From NCBI GenBank assembly GCA_002350705.1, contig DEFH01000053.1:129758-193757 (forward strand): a stretch of DNA of 64,000 nucleotides, read 5' to 3'. This DNA is from Ruminococcaceae bacterium UBA2857 (GTDB lineage Bacteria; Bacillota; Clostridia; Oscillospirales; Acutalibacteraceae). A program made the translations under genes and the position numbers. Below the pieces are notes generated by a model. It searched no databases. It was given only the letters and a program-made list of their open reading frames with translations, and was not told where the DNA came from. Below are positions 42,707-52,628 of the stretch, one piece after another; positions within the stretch are counted from its first letter, which is position 1, and each line of letters starts with the position of its first letter.

Positions 42707-43438
42707 TTAAATTTTTTCTAACAATACTTTCTTTTTTTCGTTGAATTCCTCTTCTGTAAGAATCCCCATTGTTTTTAACCGATCCAACTTTTCAAGCTGT
42801 GCAAATATATCATTTTCTGATGAAGTTTCCTTTTTGGTGTTTTGAAATTGTTCGGTAATATTATGCTGTCGGAGCAGTGCCATCAACTCACGGCACGTGG
42901 CGGCCTGCTGATAGATATTGATACCTGTCATCATTTCTATTCTTAAGGTAAGCTTTTGTCCTTCTGCGTCTGTATAAAAGATACAGATCACATTTTCCTG
43001 CTGCTGGTTGGCATTGTCTCCTGCACCAAGAAGAATTTCTTCTGTACTGATGGTTCTTTTTTCGATTGTCAGCTCTGAAATCTGATGGTAGGGAATATCG
43101 TAATCGTTGAACCAGTCTTTTGTTCCGATTGTTGGCCTGAAAGCGAAGTGATCAGGCATGATGTTCATACCGATAAATCCGGATTTCTTTTTAGGGTATG
43201 CCGGAATACCGCCAATATAGGCAACGGTATATCGTTTGATAGCTTCCTCTAACGGCTGTGCCAGTTCTTTTCTTGTACTGTTCCATTCCTTCATTTTAGC
43301 GGAACTTTCACCAACGGATTTTTTGACGGAATCCCTGACAGAGGAGAATTTTTCGGAAATCTGATACTGTTCTGAAAAATTGGTTGCTTTTTCCTTTGCC
43401 TTAGAAGCTGATTGTTTGATTTTGTCCATGAATCCCAT
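42707..43438 (-). CDS. SHOCT-domain protein
   Basis: A 243-residue cytosolic protein. An N-terminal Lys/Ser-rich helix (residues 5-60, like a small amphipathic anchor) is followed by a PH-like beta domain (YTVAYIGGIPAYPKKKSGF; ISELTIEKRTISTEEILLGAGD). The C-terminal 30 residues, AQLEKLDRLKTMGILTEEEF plus NEKKKVLLEKI, are a SHOCT domain, a short oligomerisation motif. The start follows TCAGGAGGT. It precedes the lipoprotein gene in the same direction. Function unknown. Confidence 0.82.
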   Translation of the reverse strand: MGFMDKIKQSASKAKEKATNFSEQYQISEKFSSVRDSVKKSVGESSAKMKEWNSTRKELAQPLEEAIKRYTVAYIGGIPAYPKKKSGFIGMNIMPDHFAFRPTIGTKDWFNDYDIPYHQISELTIEKRTISTEEILLGAGDNANQQQENVICIFYTDAEGQKLTLRIEMMTGINIYQQAATCRELMALLRQHNITEQFQNTKKETSSENDIFAQLEKLDRLKTMGILTEEEFNEKKKVLLEKI

Positions 43439-43471
43439 AGATGATACCTCCTGAAATTTTTTTCAATTCCT

Positions 43472-43480
43472 ATTATAGCA
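43472..43480 (-). promoter_or_regulatory. Extended -10 promoter of the SHOCT/lipoprotein operon
   Basis: On the reverse strand TGCTATAAT lies 34 bases before the start codon. No convincing -35 box. Confidence 0.5.
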
Positions 43481-43527
43481 ATCCATGCGGACATTTATAT
43501 GTCCCTCTGAAATATTGTTGGCAGATA

Positions 43528-43577
43528 AAAAATCCCCCGATGACATACATTGCTGTATGTAAAATCGGGGGATTTTT
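43528..43577. terminator. Terminator of the murT-gatD operon
   Basis: Stem AAAAATCCCCCGAT / ATCGGGGGATTTTT with an internal smaller hairpin (ATACA / TGTAT). It lies 100 bases beyond the gatD stop on the reverse strand and has T runs on both strands. The rest of 43439-43676 holds only the SHOCT promoter. Confidence 0.85.
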
Positions 43578-43676
43578 GAAAGGGGGACTTGAACGGTAAA
43601 AGTCTCCCTTTCCGAAGTTAATTATATGAACTTTTTTCTTTGTGTGAGATGATCCTATCAAAGTGTGCCATCAATT

Positions 43677-44324
43677 TCATTGTGACAGTACAACATTTTT
43701 CAGGTCAGTGCTTTGGCTTGTCTGATAAGCTTGTTCTTCAAAGGAATAATCGGCTTGGTCGGGATTACGGGAACTTTTTGTTTTAACCAGCAGTTTTCTG
43801 ATGAGATAATCGGTCAGCTTGGGATTTCTGACAAGCAGAGGTCCTATTATATAGGTAAGAAGAAAGTTATCTTCCAGAATTATTTTTTCGTCACAGTCAA
43901 GAGTGCCTCTGTGATTTTCAAAACCGATAATATTACTGTCAAACAGGGGTGTTTTGAGGCAGACATCACAGACAGTTCTTTCTTCCGGATAAGTAACGGT
44001 ATAATCAAAGATACCGAGAGCAGATTTTCCGAAAAGTTCAATACTGTTGCCTGTTGCCACAAGAAAGCCGCCATTTGCTTTGTATGCAGCAATGTCTTTT
44101 TTGTAGGGGAGAATATCTTCCAGAGCAAGCTTCAGATTATTTTCCGTACCTGAGCCGACAAATACAATGTCGTAATCAGCAAAATTGATTTTGTCACCGA
44201 AACGGAGTTTGTCTAATGTAATTTCTTCACCGATTTCACACAAATGATAGGCAAGTGCTTTGACATTGCCCGTATCACCGTAGAGATTCAGCAGGTCATC
44301 ATAAATATTTGCAATTTTTATCAC
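43677..44324 (-). CDS. gatD: GatD-like amidotransferase subunit lacking catalytic Cys and His
   Basis: A 215-residue class I glutamine amidotransferase-like protein. GatD hallmarks are IANIYDDLLNLYGDTGN, DYDIVFVGSGTENNLKLAL, GFENHRGTL and the end GPLLVRNPKLTDYLI. Normally GatD hydrolyses glutamine and channels ammonia to MurT for lipid II amidation. Here the nucleophile elbow, usually ICGGYQ, reads TGNSIE (residues 91-96), so the Cys is gone. The usual YLHGP segment reads YIIGP (residues 158-162), so the His is gone as well. A GTG start follows GAGGTGA. It should be glutaminase-dead unless another residue serves. Confidence 0.85.
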   Translation of the reverse strand: MIKIANIYDDLLNLYGDTGNVKALAYHLCEIGEEITLDKLRFGDKINFADYDIVFVGSGTENNLKLALEDILPYKKDIAAYKANGGFLVATGNSIELFGKSALGIFDYTVTYPEERTVCDVCLKTPLFDSNIIGFENHRGTLDCDEKIILEDNFLLTYIIGPLLVRNPKLTDYLIRKLLVKTKSSRNPDQADYSFEEQAYQTSQSTDLKNVVLSQ

Positions 44325-44335
44325 GGAAAATCACC

Positions 44336-45667
44336 TCATTCTATTTCATTCACAGAGTTGATGAAGGGTTCAATATAGTCAAAGTTCAGGATACCGTAAA
44401 CATTTCCCTTTGTCTGTTCCTCAAAGACCTTTCCTGCATGGTCGAGATTGTCAAGGATAATGATTTTGTCTTTGGGAATCCCTGCCAGCATGATTCTTGC
44501 GGCAAAGTCAAACCGATAGGGACCGGCACAGACAACATTTTGCAGAGTATCATCATTGAGCAGTTCAAAATTGATGTCATACAGCCATGACAAATCAAAG
44601 AAAGTATATCTTCTGCTGATTTCACGCAAGCCCAGGACAATCGTTTTCGGAGACTTGTCAAGAGCCGTATGTATGACAGCCAGATTATAAGTCGCATTGT
44701 TTTCGGCTTTGCAGTTAAGGGCAATGTATTTGCGGTCTTTTTTGACGATTTCCTGATAGATTTTATTTTGGATGTGCTGGGCATTGAGGGAAGAAGCAAT
44801 CTTATCTTCCGTGATTCCCGCAAGACTTAACACCGCATAAGCAGCGGCCATATTATACAGATTGAAAAGAATCAGTTCATTTGCTGTCATTTTGACTTTG
44901 TTGTTGACGGTGATTTCATTCGTATCTTTATTAACAGAGGTGATGCAGAAATCGGGAATATTTCTTGCAAAACCGCAGTTCGGACATTTGAAATCTCCCA
45001 CACTGCCGTAATGCCTGTAAGAATAGGTAAGCCTTGCATGACATTTCGGGCAATAGTTTCTGTCACGGACATCATTCAACTCATTATCATAGCTTGCAAA
45101 AAACCTGTCAATGCCGAAATAGGTAATATGTTCCTTATGCAGAGAAAAGCTTTTTGTGACAGGATCATCCCCGTTGACAATGAGATGGGTGCTCTCAGGG
45201 ATGCCTTTTAAGATTTCACCGGCTACAATATCAAAGTCGCCCTGTCTGGGAGGCTGGTCACGGGTGATATTGTTGATTACAAGATAGTCGGGTGTAATAT
45301 ATTTGGTAATGAGTTTCAGATAGCGTTCATCCACTTCCAGAACAAGGGATTCCTGCTTGAGCTTGCCTGAAAAGGAGATGTGCTTAATCACGGTAGAGGC
45401 AACACCATTGAGCAGATTGGAACCCTCCAGATTATGAGCCACACTTGTACCGTTTTCACGCAGAGCATCTGCAATAATTCTTGTGGTAGAGCCTTTTCCG
45501 CAGCTTCCCGTCACCATAACGGTGAGTTTCGGATATTGTACGGTTTTGAGATAGCCGGGGAAAACTGTCAGAACAGCTTTTCCGGGGAAACTGCTTGCAT
45601 TTTTATGCAGGAGTTTTTCTGCCAGAAAGACCGCCTTTCCCAAGAGAGTGCCTAAAAATCGTTTCAC
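44336..45667 (-). CDS. murT: MurT-like Mur ligase family protein, divergent active site
   Basis: A 443-residue Mur-ligase relative with the MurT layout: N-terminal and central ATP domain, an inserted Cys4 zinc ribbon (CPKCHARL and CPNCGF), and the C-terminal DUF1727 domain. The P-loop is GSCGKGSTTR (residues 54-63) instead of the usual GTNGKTTT. The region normally ending in NDNxADGxDxSW reads REISRRYTFFDLSWLYD, keeping the Asp before Leu-Ser-Trp but not the upstream part. MurT amidates lipid II glutamate with GatD. This copy, with its GatD-like partner 11 bases downstream, has diverged at several key points. GTG start at 45667. Confidence 0.85.
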   Translation of the reverse strand: MKRFLGTLLGKAVFLAEKLLHKNASSFPGKAVLTVFPGYLKTVQYPKLTVMVTGSCGKGSTTRIIADALRENGTSVAHNLEGSNLLNGVASTVIKHISFSGKLKQESLVLEVDERYLKLITKYITPDYLVINNITRDQPPRQGDFDIVAGEILKGIPESTHLIVNGDDPVTKSFSLHKEHITYFGIDRFFASYDNELNDVRDRNYCPKCHARLTYSYRHYGSVGDFKCPNCGFARNIPDFCITSVNKDTNEITVNNKVKMTANELILFNLYNMAAAYAVLSLAGITEDKIASSLNAQHIQNKIYQEIVKKDRKYIALNCKAENNATYNLAVIHTALDKSPKTIVLGLREISRRYTFFDLSWLYDINFELLNDDTLQNVVCAGPYRFDFAARIMLAGIPKDKIIILDNLDHAGKVFEEQTKGNVYGILNFDYIEPFINSVNEIE

Positions 45668-45862
45668 AAAATATCCACCCTTTTTTAATCAGATAACAGA
45701 TTATACTATAGCACAAAATCAGAAAAATTACAGTAACTATTCCAAAAAAAAAAGCAAAAATTTTGATACGCTGCCTGCCAAAATTTTGTTAAAAATATTT
45801 GACCGTTGCGGATTGCCGTGAGGGATTTTTGAAAGGACTGCCTGAAAAATCGCTGAACAATA

Positions 45863-45891
45863 TTGACAATAAAACTAAAATATTATACAAT
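45863..45891 (+). promoter_or_regulatory. Promoter of the DUF2185-like/tgt operon
   Basis: TTGACA (45863-45868) and TACAAT (45886-45891), 17-base spacer. The remaining gap 45668-45862 shows an extended -10 (TGCTATAGT, reverse strand) for murT and nothing else clear. Confidence 0.75.
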
Positions 45892-45946
45892 TATTTCATA
45901 TGTGCAGCATATTGTACTGTATCATTTTTAGAAAGGACGTTATGGA

Positions 45947-47844
<1,898 letters not shown>

Positions 47845-47851
47845 TTGGCAC

Positions 47852-47880
47852 TTGCAAGAAAAAAAGAAACTTGCTATAAT
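47852..47880 (+). promoter_or_regulatory. Promoter of yajC
   Basis: TTGCAA (47852-47857) and TATAAT (47875-47880), 17-base spacer. Confidence 0.82.
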
Positions 47881-47912
47881 GGTGTTATTAATTTTGAAAG
47901 GAAGAGGAAAAA

Positions 47913-48326
47913 ATGTCTTTTGGTATTTTGGACACAGCCGCAGCCGCTGCTTCCACAGCAGCCCAGTCAAATCCCTGGCAGATGGTAATGATGCTCGGTA
48001 TATGGGCAGCGATTTTTATAGCTGCCTATTTTCTGTTCATCCGTCCGCAGAGAACCAAGCAGAAACAAGAGGAAGAACTTCGCAACAGTATTGAAATCGG
48101 TGATGATATTACCACCATCGGCGGTATTGTGGGCAGAGTCATTGCCGTGCGTGATGATGACGAGACAATCATTATCGAAACAGGCAGTGACAAGACTCGT
48201 ATGAGATTCAAGAAATGGGCAATCTCATCTGTTGACACTCCCGGCAAGCAGCCGAAAAAAGATGATGTCAAAAAGTCTGACAATGACGACAGAAAAAAGA
48301 AAAAAACAGAAAAATCAGAGGACTGA
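47913..48326 (+). CDS. yajC: Preprotein translocase subunit YajC
   Basis: A 137-residue single-pass membrane protein. After a short Ala/Ser-rich N-terminus comes one membrane helix (MMLGIWAAIFIAAYFLFI) followed directly by RPQRTKQKQEEELRNSIEIGD, the YajC signature, and a small beta domain (TTIGGIVGRVIAVRDDDETIIIE). It has a long, lysine-rich tail (DVKKSDNDDRKKKKTEKSED). It works with SecDF and SecYEG. Neighbouring tgt and yajC is a common order in bacteria. Confidence 0.95.
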   Translation: MSFGILDTAAAAASTAAQSNPWQMVMMLGIWAAIFIAAYFLFIRPQRTKQKQEEELRNSIEIGDDITTIGGIVGRVIAVRDDDETIIIETGSDKTRMRFKKWAISSVDTPGKQPKKDDVKKSDNDDRKKKKTEKSED

Positions 48327-48380
48327 TTTTTCTGACATCACAGAGGACTTTCCTTAAACGGTCAGTCCCGATAGTGTTTT

Positions 48381-48422
48381 AAGTAACCGCTGTCTTTGAC
48401 TGAGGGGCGGTTACTTCTTTTT
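48381..48422 (+). terminator. Terminator after yajC
   Basis: Perfect 10-bp stem AAGTAACCGC / GCGGTTACTT with a T run. It argues against a start at ATG 48425 for the next gene. Confidence 0.85.
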
Positions 48423-48496
48423 GCATGAAAAAGTTATATTTGCTGCCCACCGGGAATAAGTATTTAGAAAAGTTTTTGGAATGGAGAGATGATTTG

Positions 48497-48904
48497 ATGA
48501 AAGGCGAGGGCAGTAAATCCGTACCAAATCTATCTAAAATGATGAAATGTATCGGTTTCGGTGCAGTGGCAGGAATCATTCTGACATTGCTGTTTACATT
48601 GCTGGGAGCATTCGCAATGGTGAAAATGGAGACGGTGATGTATCCGGCAGTCATGCCTTTGGCAGTGGCAGCAGTGTGTCTGGGAAGTTTCGGGGGCGGC
48701 TATCTGACGGCAAGACTTCATCAGAGCATGGGAATGGCTGTGGGAGCCTTATGTGCAGTGGCGGTATTTGTCATTTTTTTGGGACTGGGAGCCGTGTTTG
48801 GCAGTCAGTTGGGAGTCGTTTCGCTGCTGAGAGCAGTGCCGGCGGTGATTTCGGGAGCAATCGGCGGAATTTTGGGTGTCAACAGGCGAAAAAGAAGAAA
48901 ATAA
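48497..48904 (+). CDS. TIGR04086 family membrane protein
   Basis: A 135-residue protein with four hydrophobic helices (two hairpins) and a basic end (NRRKRRK). Residues such as GFGAVAGIILTLLFTLLGAF and GGGYLTARLHQSMGMAVG fit the TIGR04086 family, which in Clostridia sits between yajC and the SCIFF cassette, as here. The start at 48497 is chosen because GGAGAG precedes it at eight bases. The function is unknown. Confidence 0.78.
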   Translation: MKGEGSKSVPNLSKMMKCIGFGAVAGIILTLLFTLLGAFAMVKMETVMYPAVMPLAVAAVCLGSFGGGYLTARLHQSMGMAVGALCAVAVFVIFLGLGAVFGSQLGVVSLLRAVPAVISGAIGGILGVNRRKRRK

Positions 48905-48907
48905 TGT

Positions 48908-48936
48908 TTGAATTTATCGAAAAGATATGGTATGAT
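48908..48936 (+). promoter_or_regulatory. Promoter of scfA
   Basis: TTGAAT (48908-48913) and TATGAT (48931-48936), 17-base spacer. Confidence 0.6.
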
Positions 48937-48999
48937 AAAGATGTATACTACCGGCTGCTGAAAAAATGTGTTCGGGGCTGTGAAGAAAGGGTGATTTTC

Positions 49000-49146
49000 G
49001 TGAAGGCAACAAAGCATATCAAAACTTTGAACAATGCGAATCTGAAGGAGTCCGCTGTAAAGGGCGGCTGCGGTGAATGTCAGGCTTCCTGTCAGTCAGC
49101 CTGCAAAACTTCCTGCACAGTTGCAAACCAGAAGTGCGAGAAGTGA
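49000..49146 (+). CDS. scfA: SCIFF ribosomal peptide precursor
   Basis: A 48-residue peptide with a GTG start after AAAGGGTGA. The N-terminal leader KHIKTLNNANLKES is followed by a core with six cysteines at residues 24, 27, 31, 35, 39 and 46 (GGCGECQASCQSACKTSC, then KCEK). This is the SCIFF pattern (six cysteines in about forty-five residues), universal in Clostridia. The maturase encoded downstream forms thioether bonds from these cysteines. It is too short for ordinary gene calling and is easily missed. Confidence 0.95.
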   Translation: MKATKHIKTLNNANLKESAVKGGCGECQASCQSACKTSCTVANQKCEK

Positions 49147-49174
49147 TTGTAAAGACAAAATGCAATCTGAATGT

Positions 49175-49203
49175 AAAAGGCGGATGGTTTTGTCCGCCTT
49201 TTA
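49175..49203 (+). terminator. Hairpin with T run between scfA and scfB
   Basis: AAAGGCGGA / TCCGCCTTT with an 8-base loop and TTTT. It lies within the presumed operon and may lower read-through so that precursor exceeds maturase. Confidence 0.75.
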
Positions 49204-49231
49204 TAATTGCCGATTTAGGGGGATTTATAAA

Positions 49232-50644
49232 ATGATACACAAATATCAACTGAACGGATATAATATATGTCTGGATGTACACAGCGGAGCCGTACACGTT
49301 CTGGATGACATAGCGTATGATGTGCTGGACTACTGCGGAGAAAATATGACCGAAAAGGCACCTGAAATCATGTATACCGAACTTTCGGAAAAGTATGACA
49401 GGGACGAACTGACGGAAACCTATGCGGCTTTGTATGAGCTGTATGAAATGGGACAGCTTTTCTCACCCGATGATTATGAGCAGTTTGCCGATCTGATGAC
49501 AAAAGCACCTATCAAGTCCATGTGCATTAATATTTCTCATGACTGCAACCTGAGATGTGAATACTGCTTTGCGGCAAAGGGAGATTTCGGTCAGGGAAGA
49601 TGTCTGATGTCGTTTGAAACGGCTAAAAAAGCCATTGATTTTATCATAGCCAATTCGAGTACAAGACATAATCTGGAAGTGGATTTCTTTGGCGGTGAGC
49701 CGCTGATGAATTTTGAAGTCGTGAAACAGACCGTTGAATATGCAAGGAGCATTGAAAAACAGCACAACAAGAATTTCCGTTTCACGATCACAACCAACGG
49801 ACTTCTGCTGGATGATGAAAAGATTGATTATATCAACAAAGAAATGTCCAATGTCGTGCTGTCGCTTGACGGACGAAAGGAAATCAATGATAAACTGAGA
49901 GTCACTCCGAACGGAAAAGGCTGTTATGATATTATTGTTCCGAAATATCAGAAATTGGTTTCCGAAAGAGGCGACAAAGATTATTATGTGCGTGGCACGT
50001 TCACGACTTTCAGTGAAGATTTCACGGCAGATGTTATGCACATGAAAAGCCTTGGCTTTGACCAGATTTCCATAGAGCCTGTTGTGTCTGATCCGAAGCT
50101 TGATTATTCTATTAAATACGAGGATTTGCCGAAAGTGTTCAATGAGTATGAAAAGCTCGCCAAAACGGTTATCGAAACAAGACAAAAAGGCGATTTCTTC
50201 AATTTCTTCCATTTCATGATAGACTTGAATCAGGGACCTTGTGCCATCAAGAGATTAAGAGGATGCGGCTGCGGCAATGAATACGTTGCAGTGACACCGC
50301 AGGGAGATATTTATCCGTGTCATCAGTTTGTCGGACAGGAAGAATATAAAATGGGCAATCTGAATGACGGCACTTTTGACAATGATATGAAATTGCGCTT
50401 TGCGAAAGCCAATGTCTATTCCAAAGAAAACTGTAAAAACTGCTGGGCAAAATTCTATTGCAGCGGCGGCTGCAATGCCAACAACTTCCAGTATGAAGGC
50501 GATATTCTGAAATCCCATAAGGTCGGCTGTGAACTGGAGAAAAAGCGTCTGGAATGTGCTATCATGATAAAAGCGGCACTGGCTGACAGCGGCGTCGAAA
50601 ATGCATCCTGCGACGGTGAAGACTGTTTTGTGGAGTGCCATTAA
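49232..50644 (+). CDS. scfB: Radical SAM SCIFF peptide maturase
   Basis: A 470-residue radical SAM/SPASM enzyme. An N-terminal RiPP-recognition region (MIHKYQLNGYNICLDVHSGA) leads to the [4Fe-4S] motif CxxxCxxC in ISHDCNLRCEYCF. GGEPLMNFEVVKQTVEY is the conserved SAM-binding strand. The C-terminal cysteine clusters (GCGCGNEYVAV, DIYPCHQF, CKNCWAKFYCSGGCNANNF) hold the auxiliary clusters. It installs sulfur-to-alpha-carbon thioether links in ScfA. The start follows TTAGGGGG; a longer upstream frame overlaps scfA and is rejected. Confidence 0.96.
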   Translation: MIHKYQLNGYNICLDVHSGAVHVLDDIAYDVLDYCGENMTEKAPEIMYTELSEKYDRDELTETYAALYELYEMGQLFSPDDYEQFADLMTKAPIKSMCINISHDCNLRCEYCFAAKGDFGQGRCLMSFETAKKAIDFIIANSSTRHNLEVDFFGGEPLMNFEVVKQTVEYARSIEKQHNKNFRFTITTNGLLLDDEKIDYINKEMSNVVLSLDGRKEINDKLRVTPNGKGCYDIIVPKYQKLVSERGDKDYYVRGTFTTFSEDFTADVMHMKSLGFDQISIEPVVSDPKLDYSIKYEDLPKVFNEYEKLAKTVIETRQKGDFFNFFHFMIDLNQGPCAIKRLRGCGCGNEYVAVTPQGDIYPCHQFVGQEEYKMGNLNDGTFDNDMKLRFAKANVYSKENCKNCWAKFYCSGGCNANNFQYEGDILKSHKVGCELEKKRLECAIMIKAALADSGVENASCDGEDCFVECH

Positions 50645-50661
50645 AAATTAACAGCAGGCTA

Positions 50662-50690
50662 TTGACAAAAATGTAAAAATATGATATAGT
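50662..50690 (+). promoter_or_regulatory. Promoter of the infC operon
   Basis: TTGACA (50662-50667) and TATAGT (50685-50690), 17-base spacer. Confidence 0.85.
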
Positions 50691-50696
50691 AGGCAG

Positions 50697-50845
50697 GTAA
50701 AACAAAGTAAAGCTATGAGCTTTCACCTGTAGGGTGTCGTCTGTTACAGGTCAATAGTATGGGAAATATCGGCAAAGGGGTTTGCCGGTTGCTTGAAACT
50801 GTTGATAATGCACGGACGATCAAACAAAGTCCGTGCTTTTCTTTA
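50697..50845 (+). promoter_or_regulatory. infC leader with attenuator-like terminator
   Basis: The leader of about 180 bases holds ACCTGTA...TACAGGT (about 50727-50755), a tight CGGCAAA-GGGG-TTTGCCG hairpin (50770-50787), and a terminator GCACGGAC / GTCCGTGC with TTTTCTTT (50810-50845) upstream of the coding start. This is the layout of ribosomal-protein leaders that sense IF3 operon products such as L20. Confidence 0.7.
50810..50845 (+). terminator. Attenuator terminator before infC
   Basis: Perfect 8-bp GC-rich stem (50810-50817 with 50829-50836) followed by TTTTCTTT, 33 bases before the start codon. Confidence 0.82.
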
Positions 50846-50877
50846 TATATCAAAAAATTTGTTGGAGGTGCTTTAAG

Positions 50878-51396
50878 ATTAGCAAGCAGGAAATTCAGAT
50901 TAACGAGGAAATTCGTGATAAGGAGATCAGAGTCATTGATTCTGACGGCAGCCAGCTCGGCATCATGTCTGCATCACAGGCACTGGACAAGGCCGCTGCC
51001 AAAAATCTTGATCTGGTGAAAATCGCACCGCAGGCAACTCCGCCTGTATGTAAGATTATGGACTACGGCAAGTATCGCTTTGAACAGGCAAAGCGTGAAA
51101 AGGAAGCAAGGAAAAATCAGCATATTGTTGATATTAAGGAAATCAGGCTGTCACTGAATATTGATACGCATGACTTCAACACCAAGCTCAACCATACGCA
51201 GAAGTTTATCAAAAGCGGTGACAAAGTCAAAGTGTCCATTCGTTTCAGAGGCCGTGAGATGGGACATCCCGAACTCGGTACCGAAATCATGAAGAAATTT
51301 GCCGAAGCCTGTCAGGAGTTTGCAGCAGTCGAAAAACCTGCAAAGCTGGAGGGACGCAGTATGCTGATGTTCCTCGCACCAAAGCCAAACAAATAA
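50878..51396 (+). CDS. infC: Translation initiation factor IF-3 (AUU start)
   Basis: About 172 residues: an N-terminal domain (INEEIRDKEIRVIDSDGSQLGIMSASQAL, read as INEEIRDKEIRVIDSDG and QLGIMS), a linker (YGKYRFEQAKREKEARK) and a C-terminal domain (KEIRLSLNIDTHDFNTKL; VKVSIRFRGREMGHPELG). No ATG, GTG or TTG gives a normal N-terminus. The codon ATT at 50878, seven bases after GGAGGTG, gives ISKQEIQINEEIRD, which matches the family start. IF3 genes in E. coli and Bacilli also use AUU, which lets IF3 repress its own translation. First gene of infC-rpmI-rplT. Confidence 0.93.
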   Translation: MSKQEIQINEEIRDKEIRVIDSDGSQLGIMSASQALDKAAAKNLDLVKIAPQATPPVCKIMDYGKYRFEQAKREKEARKNQHIVDIKEIRLSLNIDTHDFNTKLNHTQKFIKSGDKVKVSIRFRGREMGHPELGTEIMKKFAEACQEFAAVEKPAKLEGRSMLMFLAPKPNK

Positions 51397-51426
51397 GCAA
51401 CAAAAAATTCAAGGAGGTTTCTTAGT

Positions 51427-51624
51427 ATGCCTAAGATTAAGACACACAGCGGAGCTAAAAAACGCTTTAAGCTCTCTAAAAACGGAAAGGTAATTCGTGC
51501 ACACGCAAATAAATCACATATCCTCAACAAAAAGACCACCAAGAGAAAAAGAGGTCTGAGAAAAACGGTTGCTGCCGATAAGACAAATGTAGCAGCTATC
51601 AAGAAGCTCATTCCGTACAAATAA
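51427..51624 (+). CDS. rpmI: 50S ribosomal protein L35
   Basis: A 65-residue basic protein with the L35 signature [20 protein letters not shown], then [15 protein letters not shown]. Length and position after infC are as expected. Shine-Dalgarno AAGGAGG. Confidence 0.97.
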   Translation: MPKIKTHSGAKKRFKLSKNGKVIRAHANKSHILNKKTTKRKRGLRKTVAADKTNVAAIKKLIPYK

Positions 51625-51674
51625 TGGAAGGCTTGTTCCCGCTTAAAAAATAACGATTATCGGAGGTATATACT

Positions 51675-52028
51675 ATGGCACGTGTAAAGGGTGCGTTGGC
51701 AACACGCAAAAGAAGAAAAAAGGTTTTAAAGCTCGCTAAAGGCTACTGGGGTGCTAAAAGCAAGCACTTTAAAATGGCAAAAGAAGCCGTAATGAAAAGC
51801 GGCAATTATGCATATATCGGCCGTAAGCAGAAGAAAAGAGATTTCAGAAGACTCTGGATCACTCGTATTTCTGCAGGCTGCAAGGCTAACGGTGTGAACT
51901 ACTCCACCTTCATGAACGGTCTGAAAAAGGCAGGCATTACTCTTAACAGAAAGATGCTTTCCGAAATTGCGATCGCAGATCCCGCTGCTTTCACAGCTCT
52001 TGTTGAACAGGCAAAGGCTGCTCTCTAA
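51675..52028 (+). CDS. rplT: 50S ribosomal protein L20
   Basis: A 117-residue helical ribosomal protein: [25 protein letters not shown], then [19 protein letters not shown] (two separate conserved parts). L20 often represses its own operon through the leader RNA upstream of infC. It closes the infC-rpmI-rplT operon before a terminator. Confidence 0.97.
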   Translation: MARVKGALATRKRRKKVLKLAKGYWGAKSKHFKMAKEAVMKSGNYAYIGRKQKKRDFRRLWITRISAGCKANGVNYSTFMNGLKKAGITLNRKMLSEIAIADPAAFTALVEQAKAAL

Positions 52029-52038
52029 TTAAACCGAC

Positions 52039-52072
52039 AAATGCACCTGAGTGAAAGCTTGGGTGCATTTTT
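52039..52072 (+). terminator. Terminator of the infC-rpmI-rplT operon
   Basis: Stem AAATGCACC / GGTGCATTT with a T run. Confidence 0.85.
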
Positions 52073-52112
52073 ATTGAGAGTGAAAAATGGAAAATGGAAA
52101 GTGGAGAGTGCA

Positions 52113-52628
52113 GTGAAAAAAGAAAATATTGTTTTGATAGGAATGCCCGGCTGCGGCAAAAGTACGGTTGGCGTGGTGCTGGCGAAAATGCTGGGCTATC
52201 GGTTTATGGATTCCGACTTGCTGATACAGGAAAGTGAAAACAGGCTTTTAAGCGAGATTATCGAGCAGGATGGTCTGAACGGTTTCAATGCCATTGAAAA
52301 CAAAATCAATGCGTCTATCAATGTCAAAAGGAGTGTCATTGCAACAGGCGGAAGTGTTGTCTATGGACAGGAAGCGATGGAGCATTTAAAGGAAATCGGT
52401 GTGATCGTCTATATCAGGCTTCCGTATGAGAAAATCAGGAAGCGTCTCGGCAACCTTGCCAAAAGAGGGGTTGCCATTCAGAAAAATCAGACATTAAAGG
52501 ATTTATATAACGAGCGTGTACCGCTGTACGAAAAATATGCAGATGTAATCATTGATGAAAGCAGCATGGATATTTCACAGACGGCATCGCTCATAAAGGA
52601 AAAATATGATGATTACAAGCAAAGATAA
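52113..52628 (+). CDS. aroK: Shikimate kinase
   Basis: About 171 residues, GTG start. The P-loop is VLIGMPGCGKST, with DSDLLIQ for shikimate binding and IATGGSVVYG as the conserved Gly-Gly loop. The lid and end follow the pattern RVPLYEKYAD. It phosphorylates shikimate in chorismate synthesis. No other aro gene is nearby. GGAGAG precedes the start closely. The bases just upstream are an odd A/G-rich tract (52078-52112). Its end overlaps the next gene. Confidence 0.9.
   Translation: MKKENIVLIGMPGCGKSTVGVVLAKMLGYRFMDSDLLIQESENRLLSEIIEQDGLNGFNAIENKINASINVKRSVIATGGSVVYGQEAMEHLKEIGVIVYIRLPYEKIRKRLGNLAKRGVAIQKNQTLKDLYNERVPLYEKYADVIIDESSMDISQTASLIKEKYDDYKQR

Noticed and set aside
43473..43661. Reverse frame of 62 codons in the gap before the SHOCT gene
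   Set aside because: It spans a terminator hairpin and has no Shine-Dalgarno or recognisable domain.
48425..48496. Start at ATG 48425 for the TIGR04086-like gene
   Set aside because: It lies directly after a terminator T run without a Shine-Dalgarno, while 48497 has one and fits the family length.
49073..49231. N-terminal extension of the radical SAM maturase
   Set aside because: The extension lies over scfA and the intergenic hairpin in a different frame, and the family starts at MIHKYQLNG.
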